Source of the DNA: Maribacter sp. BPC-D8 | GTDB taxonomy: Bacteria; Bacteroidota; Bacteroidia; Flavobacteriales; Flavobacteriaceae | Reading direction: 5' to 3' | NCBI RefSeq assembly: GCF_035207705.1 | Contig: NZ_CP128187.1 | Span: 2,480,001 to 2,544,000, forward strand | Length of the DNA: 64,000 nt | Made by a program: the position numbers and the translations under genes | Notes under the pieces: generated by a model | What the model was told of the DNA's origin: nothing | Seen by the model: only the letters and a program-made list of their open reading frames with translations | Database searches by the model: none | In this document: positions 26,581-34,387 of the stretch, piece after piece | Numbering within the stretch: position 1 is the first letter of the stretch | Layout: each line of letters begins with the position of its first letter

Positions 26581-27519
26581 TTATCCTATAGTAACATATA
26601 TAAATGCCAGATAAATACTTATAAGTATTATGCCATCCCTCCACCCCAATCTCAATCCTTTAGGTATAAAAACTAATGGAAGAATAAGAAAAGAGATACC
26701 TAACATCCAGAAGATATCATTTGTTAAAAGCCCCTGATCCATAACGGTAATTGGGGTGATTATAGAAGTGATACCCAAAACAGCGAGTAGATTAAAAATG
26801 TTTGACCCAATTAGATTCCCTAATGAGATTGCTTTTTCTTTCTTTATCACCGCAATTATAGACGCTGCCAGTTCAGGAATACTAGTACCGACAGAAACTA
26901 TCGTTATAGCTATTACACGCTCACTTACACCAAATACAGTTGCCATACCCACTGCACCAGTAATTAACAGCTCAGAACCTCCCCAAAGAGCACCACCACC
27001 TAAACCTAAAAACAAAGCGGTCTTATAAGTAGGCATCATAACATCTGGCTCATCTTCTTCATCTATTACCGCAGGCTTTTGAAAACGTAGCAGATATACC
27101 AAGAATAGAAAAAGAAAGACTACCATTATTATACCTTCATATTGCACAAGTACTCCGTCAAAATATATAAAGAAGAAAAATAATAAAGAAGCAAGCATCA
27201 TTACAGGCCAATCAGTAGTATAGAAACTCTTACTTACATCTATAGGGCTCAACAAAATAGTAATAGCAAGCACCAAACCTAGGTTAGCGATGTTAGACCC
27301 TACTACGTTACCAAGTGCCAAATCTGGAAATCCGTCCAGAGCTGCATTTATACTTACAATAAGCTCTGGTGCTGATGTTGCGAATGACACCACTGTCATA
27401 CCTATTACTATTTTCGGAATCTTAAGCTTTAACGATAAATCAACCGCAGCTTTCAACAACCAGTTTCCACCTGCTATTAATAATACGAGTCCGCCAACGA
27501 TGAATAAGAAATCTTGCAT
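26581..27519 (-). CDS. Calcium/sodium antiporter (YrbG/CaCA family)
   Basis: From the ATG at 27517-27519 (MQDFLFIVGGLVLLIAGG) the protein has 312 residues and about ten membrane segments. The two inverted alpha repeats of the CaCA family are clear: VVSFATSAPELIVSINAA with GNVVGSNIANLG, and IVSVGTSIPELAASIIAV with GNLIGSNIFNLL. An acidic loop (DEEDEPD) separates the halves. It exchanges Na+ for Ca2+. A -7 box (TATATTTG, minus strand, 27534-27541) lies 15 bases upstream of the start. Confidence 0.92.
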   Translation of the reverse strand: MQDFLFIVGGLVLLIAGGNWLLKAAVDLSLKLKIPKIVIGMTVVSFATSAPELIVSINAALDGFPDLALGNVVGSNIANLGLVLAITILLSPIDVSKSFYTTDWPVMMLASLLFFFFIYFDGVLVQYEGIIMVVFLFLFLVYLLRFQKPAVIDEEDEPDVMMPTYKTALFLGLGGGALWGGSELLITGAVGMATVFGVSERVIAITIVSVGTSIPELAASIIAVIKKEKAISLGNLIGSNIFNLLAVLGITSIITPITVMDQGLLTNDIFWMLGISFLILPLVFIPKGLRLGWRDGIILISIYLAFIYVTIG

Positions 27520-27570
27520 GAAAAGAATTTTGGCAAATATAAATAGAAGATATTTCTTGGCACATGACAA

Positions 27571-28052
27571 ATGATATCATCTGAAAACTAAAAACATTCC
27601 TTTTTTTTACCTCAACCAGATTCATCTAAAAAATTGGTCATTTTTTTTATTTAGGAATGAAACAGATCATTTTCATCAATTTTACAGAATTTCAAGTCTA
27701 CGATTTCTAAAAAGCAGTAAAAAACCCTCTACAATTCTTCTCGAATATAACTAAATATAAAAAAATGATTACAATTTAAAACACAAACGTAGCAGTGTAG
27801 TTATAAACAATAACACAATACATATTTCAACTTACACATGCGTATTCAAATTCATTATTTTAACAAATTTCACTTGTAGAAATACTACTACAATGATATC
27901 TTTCAAAAACAATCAAACATATTTATCAACCACTAAAACTTTACTATATGATTGCTCTAATAAAACTTCTTGTAATGCTAATTTTAAGTATAATAGTAAC
28001 TCTGGTGTACCATTAAATACCTTTCAACTGCTAAAGCATAGAAACCTAGCGA
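27571..28052. other. Gene-free AT-rich stretch
   Basis: This part of a 580-base intergenic region has no credible coding frame, RNA fold or repeat that I can identify. Homopolymer runs are common and stops are frequent in all frames. It may hold a small RNA or simply spacer; the only defined element is the promoter that begins at its right end. Confidence 0.5.
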
Positions 28053-28086
28053 TTTGATCAATCGTTATGTTATTTATGTATTTTTG
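28053..28086 (+). promoter_or_regulatory. Full promoter of the 50-residue gene
   Basis: TTTG (28053-28056), 22 bases, then TATTTTTG (28079-28086): both boxes of the Bacteroidota promoter are present. The predicted transcript start is near 28092, about 8 bases before the TTG start of the small gene. Confidence 0.6.
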
Positions 28087-28099
28087 TTAAAATTATAAA

Positions 28100-28252
28100 T
28101 TGAAAAAGAAATTCTACAAACTTATTGCAAAGCTTAACAAAGCTCTTCTACCTTCTTATAGCAAACAACGGTTAGATTTATCTAAGGCAAGTAAGGTGCA
28201 AATGGCTCTTATCGGTTGGCGCTATTTGATTACCACAAAAGCACTAGATTAA
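28100..28252 (+). CDS. Small basic protein (50 residues), conserved in flavobacteria by recollection
   Basis: A TTG at 28100 opens a 50-residue frame: MKKKFYKLIAKLNKALLPSY, then a QRLDLSKASKVQMALIGWRY core and a TTKALD tail. It is strongly basic, with one amphipathic helix at the N-terminus and a hydrophobic one at the C-terminus, and no signal peptide. A complete promoter lies directly upstream and the gene overlaps the convergent apt stop by 4 bases. I recall near-identical short proteins in other flavobacteria beside apt, some mislabelled as SsrA-binding protein, but know no function. Confidence 0.7.
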   Translation: MKKKFYKLIAKLNKALLPSYSKQRLDLSKASKVQMALIGWRYLITTKALD

Positions 28253-28761
28253 TATTTAATTAAAGATTTTACAGGGTAAGAATTTATTTTAGTACCACCT
28301 TCTAGAAAAGTTAATTCAATAAGAAAATTACACTGTACAATTTCTCCACCTAATTTTTCAATTAGCTTACAAGTTGCATTAGCTGTACCACCAGTCGCTA
28401 AAACATCATCATGTATTAAAACCCTATCACCTTTCTCTATTGCATCAATATGAATCTCTAAGGTATCGGTACCATATTCTAATTCGTAAGTTTCCCTAAG
28501 GGTCGCAGATGGCAACTTACCTGGTTTACGAACGGGCACGAAACCGGCATTAAGCTTATCGGCTAGCAAGGGTCCGAATATGAATCCTCTACTTTCCATA
28601 CCAACCACTTTATCTATTTTTTGACCATCTAGCAGCTCATAAAGTGCATTTGTCGTTTCTTTAAGGGCTTTAGGGTTTTGAAGTAACAAAGTTATGTCCT
28701 TAAAAACCACTCCTTCCTTAGGAAAATCGGGCACATCTCGAATTAAACTTTTAAAATCCAT
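28249..28761 (-). CDS. apt: Adenine phosphoribosyltransferase
   Basis: Apt salvages adenine to AMP with PRPP. The 170-residue protein shows FPKEGVVFKDITLLLQNP, VVGMESRGFIFGPLLA and the PRPP-binding loop VLIHDDVLATGGTANAT. Length and motifs are typical. It is divergent from tRNA-Arg and convergent with the 50-residue gene. Confidence 0.96.
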   Translation of the reverse strand: MDFKSLIRDVPDFPKEGVVFKDITLLLQNPKALKETTNALYELLDGQKIDKVVGMESRGFIFGPLLADKLNAGFVPVRKPGKLPSATLRETYELEYGTDTLEIHIDAIEKGDRVLIHDDVLATGGTANATCKLIEKLGGEIVQCNFLIELTFLEGGTKINSYPVKSLIKY

Positions 28762-28780
28762 TTAATATTGTGTTCTTTAT

Positions 28781-28811
28781 TTTGTGGTAAATGTAAAAAG
28801 AAATATATTTG
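28781..28811 (+). promoter_or_regulatory. Promoter of tRNA-Arg
   Basis: TTTG (28781-28784), 19 bases, TATATTTG (28804-28811): an ideal Bacteroidota housekeeping promoter. The predicted start is near 28817, about 20 bases before the tRNA 5' end. Confidence 0.75.
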
Positions 28812-28837
28812 CACCCCGTTAAGGGAAAAATTAAAAC

Positions 28838-28911
28838 GGCCTCGTGGCGCAACTGAATAGCGCACTTGATTACGGCTCAAGAGGTTACTGGTTTGAATCC
28901 AGTCGAGGTCA
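28838..28911 (+). tRNA. tRNA-Arg (anticodon ACG)
   Basis: A 74-base cloverleaf can be drawn by hand: acceptor GGCCTCG pairs with CGAGGTC (one G-U) plus discriminator A; anticodon stem CTTGA/TCAAG encloses the loop TTACGGC with anticodon ACG at 28872-28874 (read as ICG after deamination); T arm is ACTGG-TTTGAAT-CCAGT. CCA is not encoded. It has its own promoter and terminator. Confidence 0.97.
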
Positions 28912-28912
28912 C

Positions 28913-28943
28913 AAAAAAACCCCATATTTTATGGGGTTTTTTT
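28913..28943. terminator. Bidirectional terminator between tRNA-Arg and the GH88 gene
   Basis: A perfect stem AAACCCCAT/ATGGGGTTT (28917-28925 and 28931-28939) with a 5-base loop is flanked by A and T runs. It starts right after the tRNA and ends 23 bases before the stop of the convergent glucuronyl hydrolase gene. Confidence 0.92.
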
Positions 28944-28966
28944 ATACTCAATAATGACGTTTAGCA

Positions 28967-30157
28967 TTATATTTTTTCACTTCTAAGTATTAATTCTAAA
29001 AAGTAATAATCTCCGTATACAATTGGCTCATCCATTTCATCCTTTTTAGGCCAATTTCCTGTACTATGATCCAAGATAAAAGGAGCTTCTATTTCTGAGG
29101 ATAATATATATTCTTCGCTTTTCAATATATTCAACACTTTATCTGCATAATCAAGATAGCTAGTATCATTGGTGTATGAAGATAATTCTACCAATGCAGA
29201 CGCGGTTATTGTAGCTGCAGAAACATCTTTAACTACATTAGGTATTTTAGGATCATTAAAATCCCAATAAGGGATTCCGTCTTCAGGTAGGTTATCATGG
29301 TTTAAATAGAACGCAGCCGATTTTTCTGCTTGTTCTAAATACAATACATTCTTTGTATATCTATAACACATTGTAAATCCGTAAATACCCCATGCCTGCC
29401 CCCTAGCCCAAGCAGAATTATCATTGAACCCCTGGTGCGTAACTTTATCTTTCACTTGCCCTGAGATAGTATCATACACAACAACATGAACACTACTGTT
29501 GTCTTCCCTAAAATGATTTTTTAAAGTTGTATTTGCATGCTGTACTGCAATTTTATGAAATGTACTATCGCCAGAAATCTTAGTAGCTTCAAACAAAAGC
29601 TCTAGATTCATCATATTATCAATAATAACAGGGAACTCCCAAATATCTTTATTAAAATCCCACGATCTTAAACTGCCTACTTTTTCATTATATCGGGTTG
29701 CTAGTGTAGTAGCACTTTCAAGAAGTACCTCTTTATACTTTTCAATACCGTTAACTTCATAACCTTCTCCATAACTACAGTACATTTTAAAACCCATATC
29801 ATGCGTACCGCCGTTGGTTTTCTCTTTTTCCATAAAGGCGGTCCATGCTTTTGCTTTTGTTTTAAAAGCCTCATCGCCGGTTAGCTTATACAATTGCCAA
29901 AGATTACCAGGGTAGAATCCGCTTGTCCAATCACTAGAAGCAACTTTAAATACTTCTTTGGTTTTGGTATTATAACTTCTAGGAAATGCAACGGAATCTA
30001 CTGGAAAATCTAATAGCTTATGATACCTGATTAGTAAAAGAGAATCGACAGAAACCACATTTGTACTTTCTTTTTTATTAGAATTCTCATTGCAGGAGAT
30101 TAACAATACTAGTAACAAAAAAGACAAACTGTAAATTTTATTTATACGCATAAACAT
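28967..30157 (-). CDS. Glycoside hydrolase family 88: unsaturated glucuronyl hydrolase, lipoprotein
   Basis: GH88 enzymes hydrate and release 4,5-unsaturated uronic acid from oligosaccharides made by polysaccharide lyases. The 396-residue protein has a lipoprotein signal (LLISCNEN) and an (alpha/alpha)6 barrel. Seen are SSDWTSGFYPGNLWQLY, HDMGFKMYCSYG and PVIIDNMMNLELL, the last two carrying the catalytic-type aspartates, and NDNSAWARGQAWGIYGF. Start may be the ATG two codons in. It is the leftmost gene of the uronate cluster and is divergent from the DUF1080 gene. Confidence 0.9.
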   Translation of the reverse strand: MFMRINKIYSLSFLLLVLLISCNENSNKKESTNVVSVDSLLLIRYHKLLDFPVDSVAFPRSYNTKTKEVFKVASSDWTSGFYPGNLWQLYKLTGDEAFKTKAKAWTAFMEKEKTNGGTHDMGFKMYCSYGEGYEVNGIEKYKEVLLESATTLATRYNEKVGSLRSWDFNKDIWEFPVIIDNMMNLELLFEATKISGDSTFHKIAVQHANTTLKNHFREDNSSVHVVVYDTISGQVKDKVTHQGFNDNSAWARGQAWGIYGFTMCYRYTKNVLYLEQAEKSAAFYLNHDNLPEDGIPYWDFNDPKIPNVVKDVSAATITASALVELSSYTNDTSYLDYADKVLNILKSEEYILSSEIEAPFILDHSTGNWPKKDEMDEPIVYGDYYFLELILRSEKI

Positions 30158-30329
30158 TCATTTAATTAAAAAGTAAAACACTTGTATATTCCTCACCGTC
30201 AAAAACTGTTAACACCATGTTAACATACAGTATTATAATGTCGATAGTAAGACTCAACTATAAAAAATTACATATTTTTAAATTATCAAATTTTCAATAT
30301 TTTTAACAAAAATGCAGAATATTCATATA

Positions 30330-30343
30330 AGATATCGATTACA
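30330..30343. promoter_or_regulatory. ATCGAT-centred LacI-type operator candidate
   Basis: AGATATCGATTACA shares the ten-base half ATCGATTACA with the better palindrome upstream of uxaC (48728-48741). It lies in the 272-base gap between the divergent GH88 and DUF1080 genes. No consensus promoter box touches it (TATATTTC nearby is one off), so it is a weaker call. Confidence 0.35.
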
Positions 30344-30429
30344 TATTATATATTTCTCATTAAAATTAATTACTAGCTTCATTTAACTTCAAAAATACAA
30401 TCAAACCATATTTAAATTTAAAACACAAA

Positions 30430-31818
30430 ATGAACAAGATGCGAACAACAGCAAACACAATTGCTTTACTAATTCTTTTTATTTTTGCGAGCTGCAAAGA
30501 AAACCCAAAAGATAACACCCCATGGGTAGACCTTTTTGATGGCGAAACTTTGAATGGTTGGCAAAAGCTTGGCGGCGAAGCCACTTACGCAATAAAAGAT
30601 GGTGCCATAGTTGGTACGACCACACATGGCACGCCGAACACCTTTTTATCTACAAAAAAATTATATGATGATTTTATTTTAGAATTGGATTACAAGGTTG
30701 ATTCTACCATGAATTCAGGTATTCAAATTAGAAGTAATAGTATACCAAATTATCAAAATGGCAGAGTGCATGGCTATCAAGTGGAAATCGACCCCTCTGA
30801 AAGAGCATGGAGTGGGGGAATATATGATGAGGGCAGACGAGGATGGTTAAATCCTATGACAGATAACCCTGCTGCACAAAAAGCTTTTAAACAAAATGAT
30901 TGGAATCATTACCGAATCGAAGCTATTGGCGATACTATAAAAACATGGGTTAATGATGTACCTGCAGCATACCTTATAGATGACAAAACCGCTAAGGGAT
31001 TTATTAGTTTACAAGTTCATAGTATTTCTAAAGATCAAAAAGCAGGAACAGATATCATTTGGAAAAATGTAAAAATAGTTACCGATAGTGTGTCTAAATA
31101 TTCGAGAACATCGTCACTAACCCCTATTATCACCAAAAATCAATTAACCATCGATGAAAAGAAAAATGGATGGAAATTACTTTGGGATGGAAAAACAACT
31201 AATGGATGGAAAGGTGCCAAATTAGAAGAGTTCCCTGATAAAGGATGGAAAATTGAAGACGGCATTTTAAGTGTGCTTTCATCGGGCGGAGCAGAATCTA
31301 CTGCTGGTGGAGATATTGTAACCAAAGAACTTTATGGAGATTTTGAATTAAAAGTAGATTTCAAATTAACACCTGGTGCCAATAGTGGCATTAAGTATTA
31401 TGTGGATACAAATATTAATAAAGGTGAAGGCTCTTCTATAGGTTTAGAATATCAAATTTTAGACGATAACCTTCACCCCGATGCAAAACTGGGTAACCAT
31501 GAAGGCAGTAGAACCGTAAGCTCTTTATATGATTTAATACAGGCAGATGTTAATAAGCCAATTCAACCAATTGGAGAGTGGAACACTGCGCACATTATTT
31601 CTAAAAACAATCACGTTGAGCATTGGTTAAACGGCACAAAAGTTCTTGAATACGAAAGAAAGAGCGATGGGTACAGAAAGATAGTAGCTGAAAGTAAATA
31701 CGCGAAATGGCCAAATTTCGGAGAGCTAGAAAAGGGTCAAATTTTACTTCAAGACCACGGCGATCTTGTATCCTTCAGAAATGTAAAAATTCGTTCCATC
31801 AACAACACTAAAGAATAA
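30430..31818 (+). CDS. Double DUF1080 (3-keto-disaccharide hydrolase domain) lipoprotein
   Basis: The 462-residue protein has a lipoprotein signal (IFASCKEN) and two tandem concanavalin-like DUF1080 domains (about residues 35-215 and 240-455): each begins with a D-G-x-T-x-N-G-W type segment ([32 protein letters not shown]) and contains NSGI(Q/K) near [13 protein letters not shown] strands. DUF1080 enzymes cleave glycosides oxidised at C3, working with Gfo/Idh/MocA dehydrogenases; such a gene lies 5 bases downstream. Hence a periplasmic role in 3-keto-glycoside breakdown is inferred. Confidence 0.88.
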   Translation: MNKMRTTANTIALLILFIFASCKENPKDNTPWVDLFDGETLNGWQKLGGEATYAIKDGAIVGTTTHGTPNTFLSTKKLYDDFILELDYKVDSTMNSGIQIRSNSIPNYQNGRVHGYQVEIDPSERAWSGGIYDEGRRGWLNPMTDNPAAQKAFKQNDWNHYRIEAIGDTIKTWVNDVPAAYLIDDKTAKGFISLQVHSISKDQKAGTDIIWKNVKIVTDSVSKYSRTSSLTPIITKNQLTIDEKKNGWKLLWDGKTTNGWKGAKLEEFPDKGWKIEDGILSVLSSGGAESTAGGDIVTKELYGDFELKVDFKLTPGANSGIKYYVDTNINKGEGSSIGLEYQILDDNLHPDAKLGNHEGSRTVSSLYDLIQADVNKPIQPIGEWNTAHIISKNNHVEHWLNGTKVLEYERKSDGYRKIVAESKYAKWPNFGELEKGQILLQDHGDLVSFRNVKIRSINNTKE

Positions 31819-31823
31819 CGACC

Positions 31824-33179
31824 ATGAGTTCAAACAGAAGAAATTTTATTAAAAAAACTGCCCTTGGCGCCGTAGGTGCTACAATCGCTAGTACTAGCGC
31901 AAATGCAATGACGGCTAAAAGTTATTCTAAAATAATCGGTGCTAATGACAGAATTCATGTAGCCATTCAAGGTTTAGGAAGAAGATATCCGGCATATATA
32001 CCAGCAATAGCGCATAAGAAAAATAATGTAGAGCTAACATATCTATGCGATGTAATGAAAAGTCAACGCGATAAGGCTTTAATTGAAGTAAGTGATAAAT
32101 TAAGTAACAAGCCAAAATTAGAGAACGACATACGTAAAATTCTAGATGATAAAGAGGTAGATGCCATTTTTATGGCTACCCCAGATCATTGGCATGCACC
32201 GGGTGCATGTATGGCAATGCAAGCTGGCAAGCATGTATATTTAGAGAAACCATGTAGCCATAATCCGCGTGAGGGCGAATTGGTAGTTGCCTATCAAAAG
32301 AAATTCAACAAGGTGGTTCAAATGGGTAATCAACAACGCTCAGCATTAGAATCACAAGAGATTATTAAAGAAATTCACAATGGTATTATTGGCGATGTGT
32401 ATAAAGCAACTGCATTTTACATAAGTGGAAGAGGTCGTGTGCCTCACCAAACAAAAACCAACCCACCAGAAGGTCTAGATTGGGACCTTTTTCAAGGTCC
32501 TGCTCCACGAAGAGCGTATACTGATAACACTTGGGATTATAACTGGCATTGGTACGGATGGGATTATGGTACCGCAGAAATGGGTAATAATGCAACTCAT
32601 GAGCTTGATATAGCCCGTTGGGCATTGGGCGTTACCTACCCTGAACATGTATCGGTAGATGCAGGAAAATATCATTACAAAGACGATGGCTGGGAAATGT
32701 ATGATACCATGGAGGCTACTTTTAAATTTGCCGGATATAAAACCATAAAATGGGATGGAAATAGTAGATCTGGTTATCATAAATATGGAAATAAATATGG
32801 TAGAGGAACTATAGTTTCGGGATCTGAGGGTACAGCTTACATAGATCGTGGTGGATATAAATTATTTGATCAAAAAGGAGGCTTAATCAAAGTAAACTTA
32901 TCATCTGGCGAAGAAGCTGGCACTGCACTTGGCGGCGGTGGTGATATGTCTACGTTGCATACCGTTAACTTTTTTGATGCTATAAGAGGAAAAGCTGCAT
33001 TAACTTCTCCAATTGACGAGGGTGCTATTAGCCAAATGTTAACCCATTATGCTAATATTGCATCTAGAATAGAAGACTCTTTTGAAATTGATGAAACTAC
33101 GGGTCGCATCTTTAATAGAGAAGCGATGAAGTTATGGTCAAGATCATATGAACCAGGATGGGAAATTAAAGATATTTAA
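31824..33179 (+). CDS. Tat-exported Gfo/Idh/MocA family oxidoreductase
   Basis: The 451-residue protein starts with a Tat-like signal ([20 protein letters not shown]). The NAD(P)-binding fold follows ([15 protein letters not shown]), then [10 protein letters not shown] and the conserved EKPCSHN (EKP) motif, and a C-terminal alpha/beta domain rich in [20 protein letters not shown] aromatic segments. Tat export implies a tightly bound cofactor, as in glucose-fructose oxidoreductase. It is in one operon with DUF1080 and uxuA and probably oxidises a glycoside, perhaps at C3. Confidence 0.9.
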   Translation: MSSNRRNFIKKTALGAVGATIASTSANAMTAKSYSKIIGANDRIHVAIQGLGRRYPAYIPAIAHKKNNVELTYLCDVMKSQRDKALIEVSDKLSNKPKLENDIRKILDDKEVDAIFMATPDHWHAPGACMAMQAGKHVYLEKPCSHNPREGELVVAYQKKFNKVVQMGNQQRSALESQEIIKEIHNGIIGDVYKATAFYISGRGRVPHQTKTNPPEGLDWDLFQGPAPRRAYTDNTWDYNWHWYGWDYGTAEMGNNATHELDIARWALGVTYPEHVSVDAGKYHYKDDGWEMYDTMEATFKFAGYKTIKWDGNSRSGYHKYGNKYGRGTIVSGSEGTAYIDRGGYKLFDQKGGLIKVNLSSGEEAGTALGGGGDMSTLHTVNFFDAIRGKAALTSPIDEGAISQMLTHYANIASRIEDSFEIDETTGRIFNREAMKLWSRSYEPGWEIKDI

Positions 33180-33211
33180 TTCCACAACACATCTTAGAAA
33201 AATATAAATTA

Positions 33212-34387
33212 ATGGAACAAACATGGCGTTGGTACGGTCCAAATGACCCAGTATCGTTAGCAGATATAAAACAAGCAGGTGCAACAGGTGTTGTAAGTGC
33301 ATTACACAGCATACCTAATGGTGTAGTGTGGCCTATAAACGATATTATGGAGCGCAAAAATATTATAGAAACAGCAGGCTTAACTTGGTCTGTCGTAGAA
33401 AGCGTACCTATTCACGAGCAAATTAAAACACAGAAAGGCGATTATAAAACGTACTACGAAAATTATAAGCAGACACTAAGCAACTTAGGTAAATGTGGTA
33501 TAGATACTGTCTGCTATAACTTTATGCCTGTGCTAGATTGGACCAGAACAAATTTAGATTATGAAGTTGAAGATGGCTCTACAGCACTTCGTTTTGAAGC
33601 TGCTGCTTTCGCAGCGTTTGAGTTATTCCTTTTAAAAAGACCTGGTGCCGAAGAAACATATTCAGCATCTCAAAAATCTACCGCTAAAACATACTACGAT
33701 AATCTTTCTGAAGAAGGTAAAAAGAAGTTAATAAACAATATTATAGCTGGATTACCAGGTGCTGAAGAAGGCTATTCGTTAGAAGAGTTTAATGCTATTT
33801 TAGCTACTTATGATACAATTGGTTCTAAAGAATTAAAAGCACATTTATTTGAGTTTTTATCCGAAATCATACCTGTAGCTGAAAAGGCTGGTATACGTAT
33901 GTGTATACACCCAGATGACCCACCGTTCCCGATTTTAGGTTTACCACGTGTGGTAAGTACAGAACAAGATATTGTTGATTTGTATAATGCTGTTGACAGC
34001 CCTAACAACGGATTAACTTTTTGCACTGGATCATTCGGAGTAAGACCGGATAATGATTTACCCGGAATGATAGAACGTTTAGGTGACCGTATTCATTTTA
34101 TTCACCTACGTAGCACACAACGTGATGCCGATGGCAATTTTCATGAGGCAAATCATTTAGAAGGTAATGTAGATATGTTTTCTGTTATGAAAGCATTAAT
34201 CGCTGAGCAAGAAAAAAGAAAATTAGCTGGCAGAAAAGATACAAGAATGCCATTACGCCCAGACCACGGACATAAAATGTTAGATGACCTGAGAAAGAAA
34301 ACAAACCCTGGCTACTCGGGTATTGGTAGACTTAGAGGTTTAGCTGAATTGAGAGGACTAGAAATGGGAATTAGAAAAAGTATGTAA
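33212..34387 (+). CDS. uxuA: Mannonate dehydratase
   Basis: UxuA dehydrates D-mannonate to 2-keto-3-deoxygluconate. The 391-residue TIM-barrel protein begins [62 protein letters not shown] and [12 protein letters not shown] contain the expected metal ligands and active-site residues. Length fits. It is 32 bases downstream of the oxidoreductase. Its TAA stop abuts the stop of the convergent cytochrome gene with no base between. Confidence 0.96.
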   Translation: MEQTWRWYGPNDPVSLADIKQAGATGVVSALHSIPNGVVWPINDIMERKNIIETAGLTWSVVESVPIHEQIKTQKGDYKTYYENYKQTLSNLGKCGIDTVCYNFMPVLDWTRTNLDYEVEDGSTALRFEAAAFAAFELFLLKRPGAEETYSASQKSTAKTYYDNLSEEGKKKLINNIIAGLPGAEEGYSLEEFNAILATYDTIGSKELKAHLFEFLSEIIPVAEKAGIRMCIHPDDPPFPILGLPRVVSTEQDIVDLYNAVDSPNNGLTFCTGSFGVRPDNDLPGMIERLGDRIHFIHLRSTQRDADGNFHEANHLEGNVDMFSVMKALIAEQEKRKLAGRKDTRMPLRPDHGHKMLDDLRKKTNPGYSGIGRLRGLAELRGLEMGIRKSM

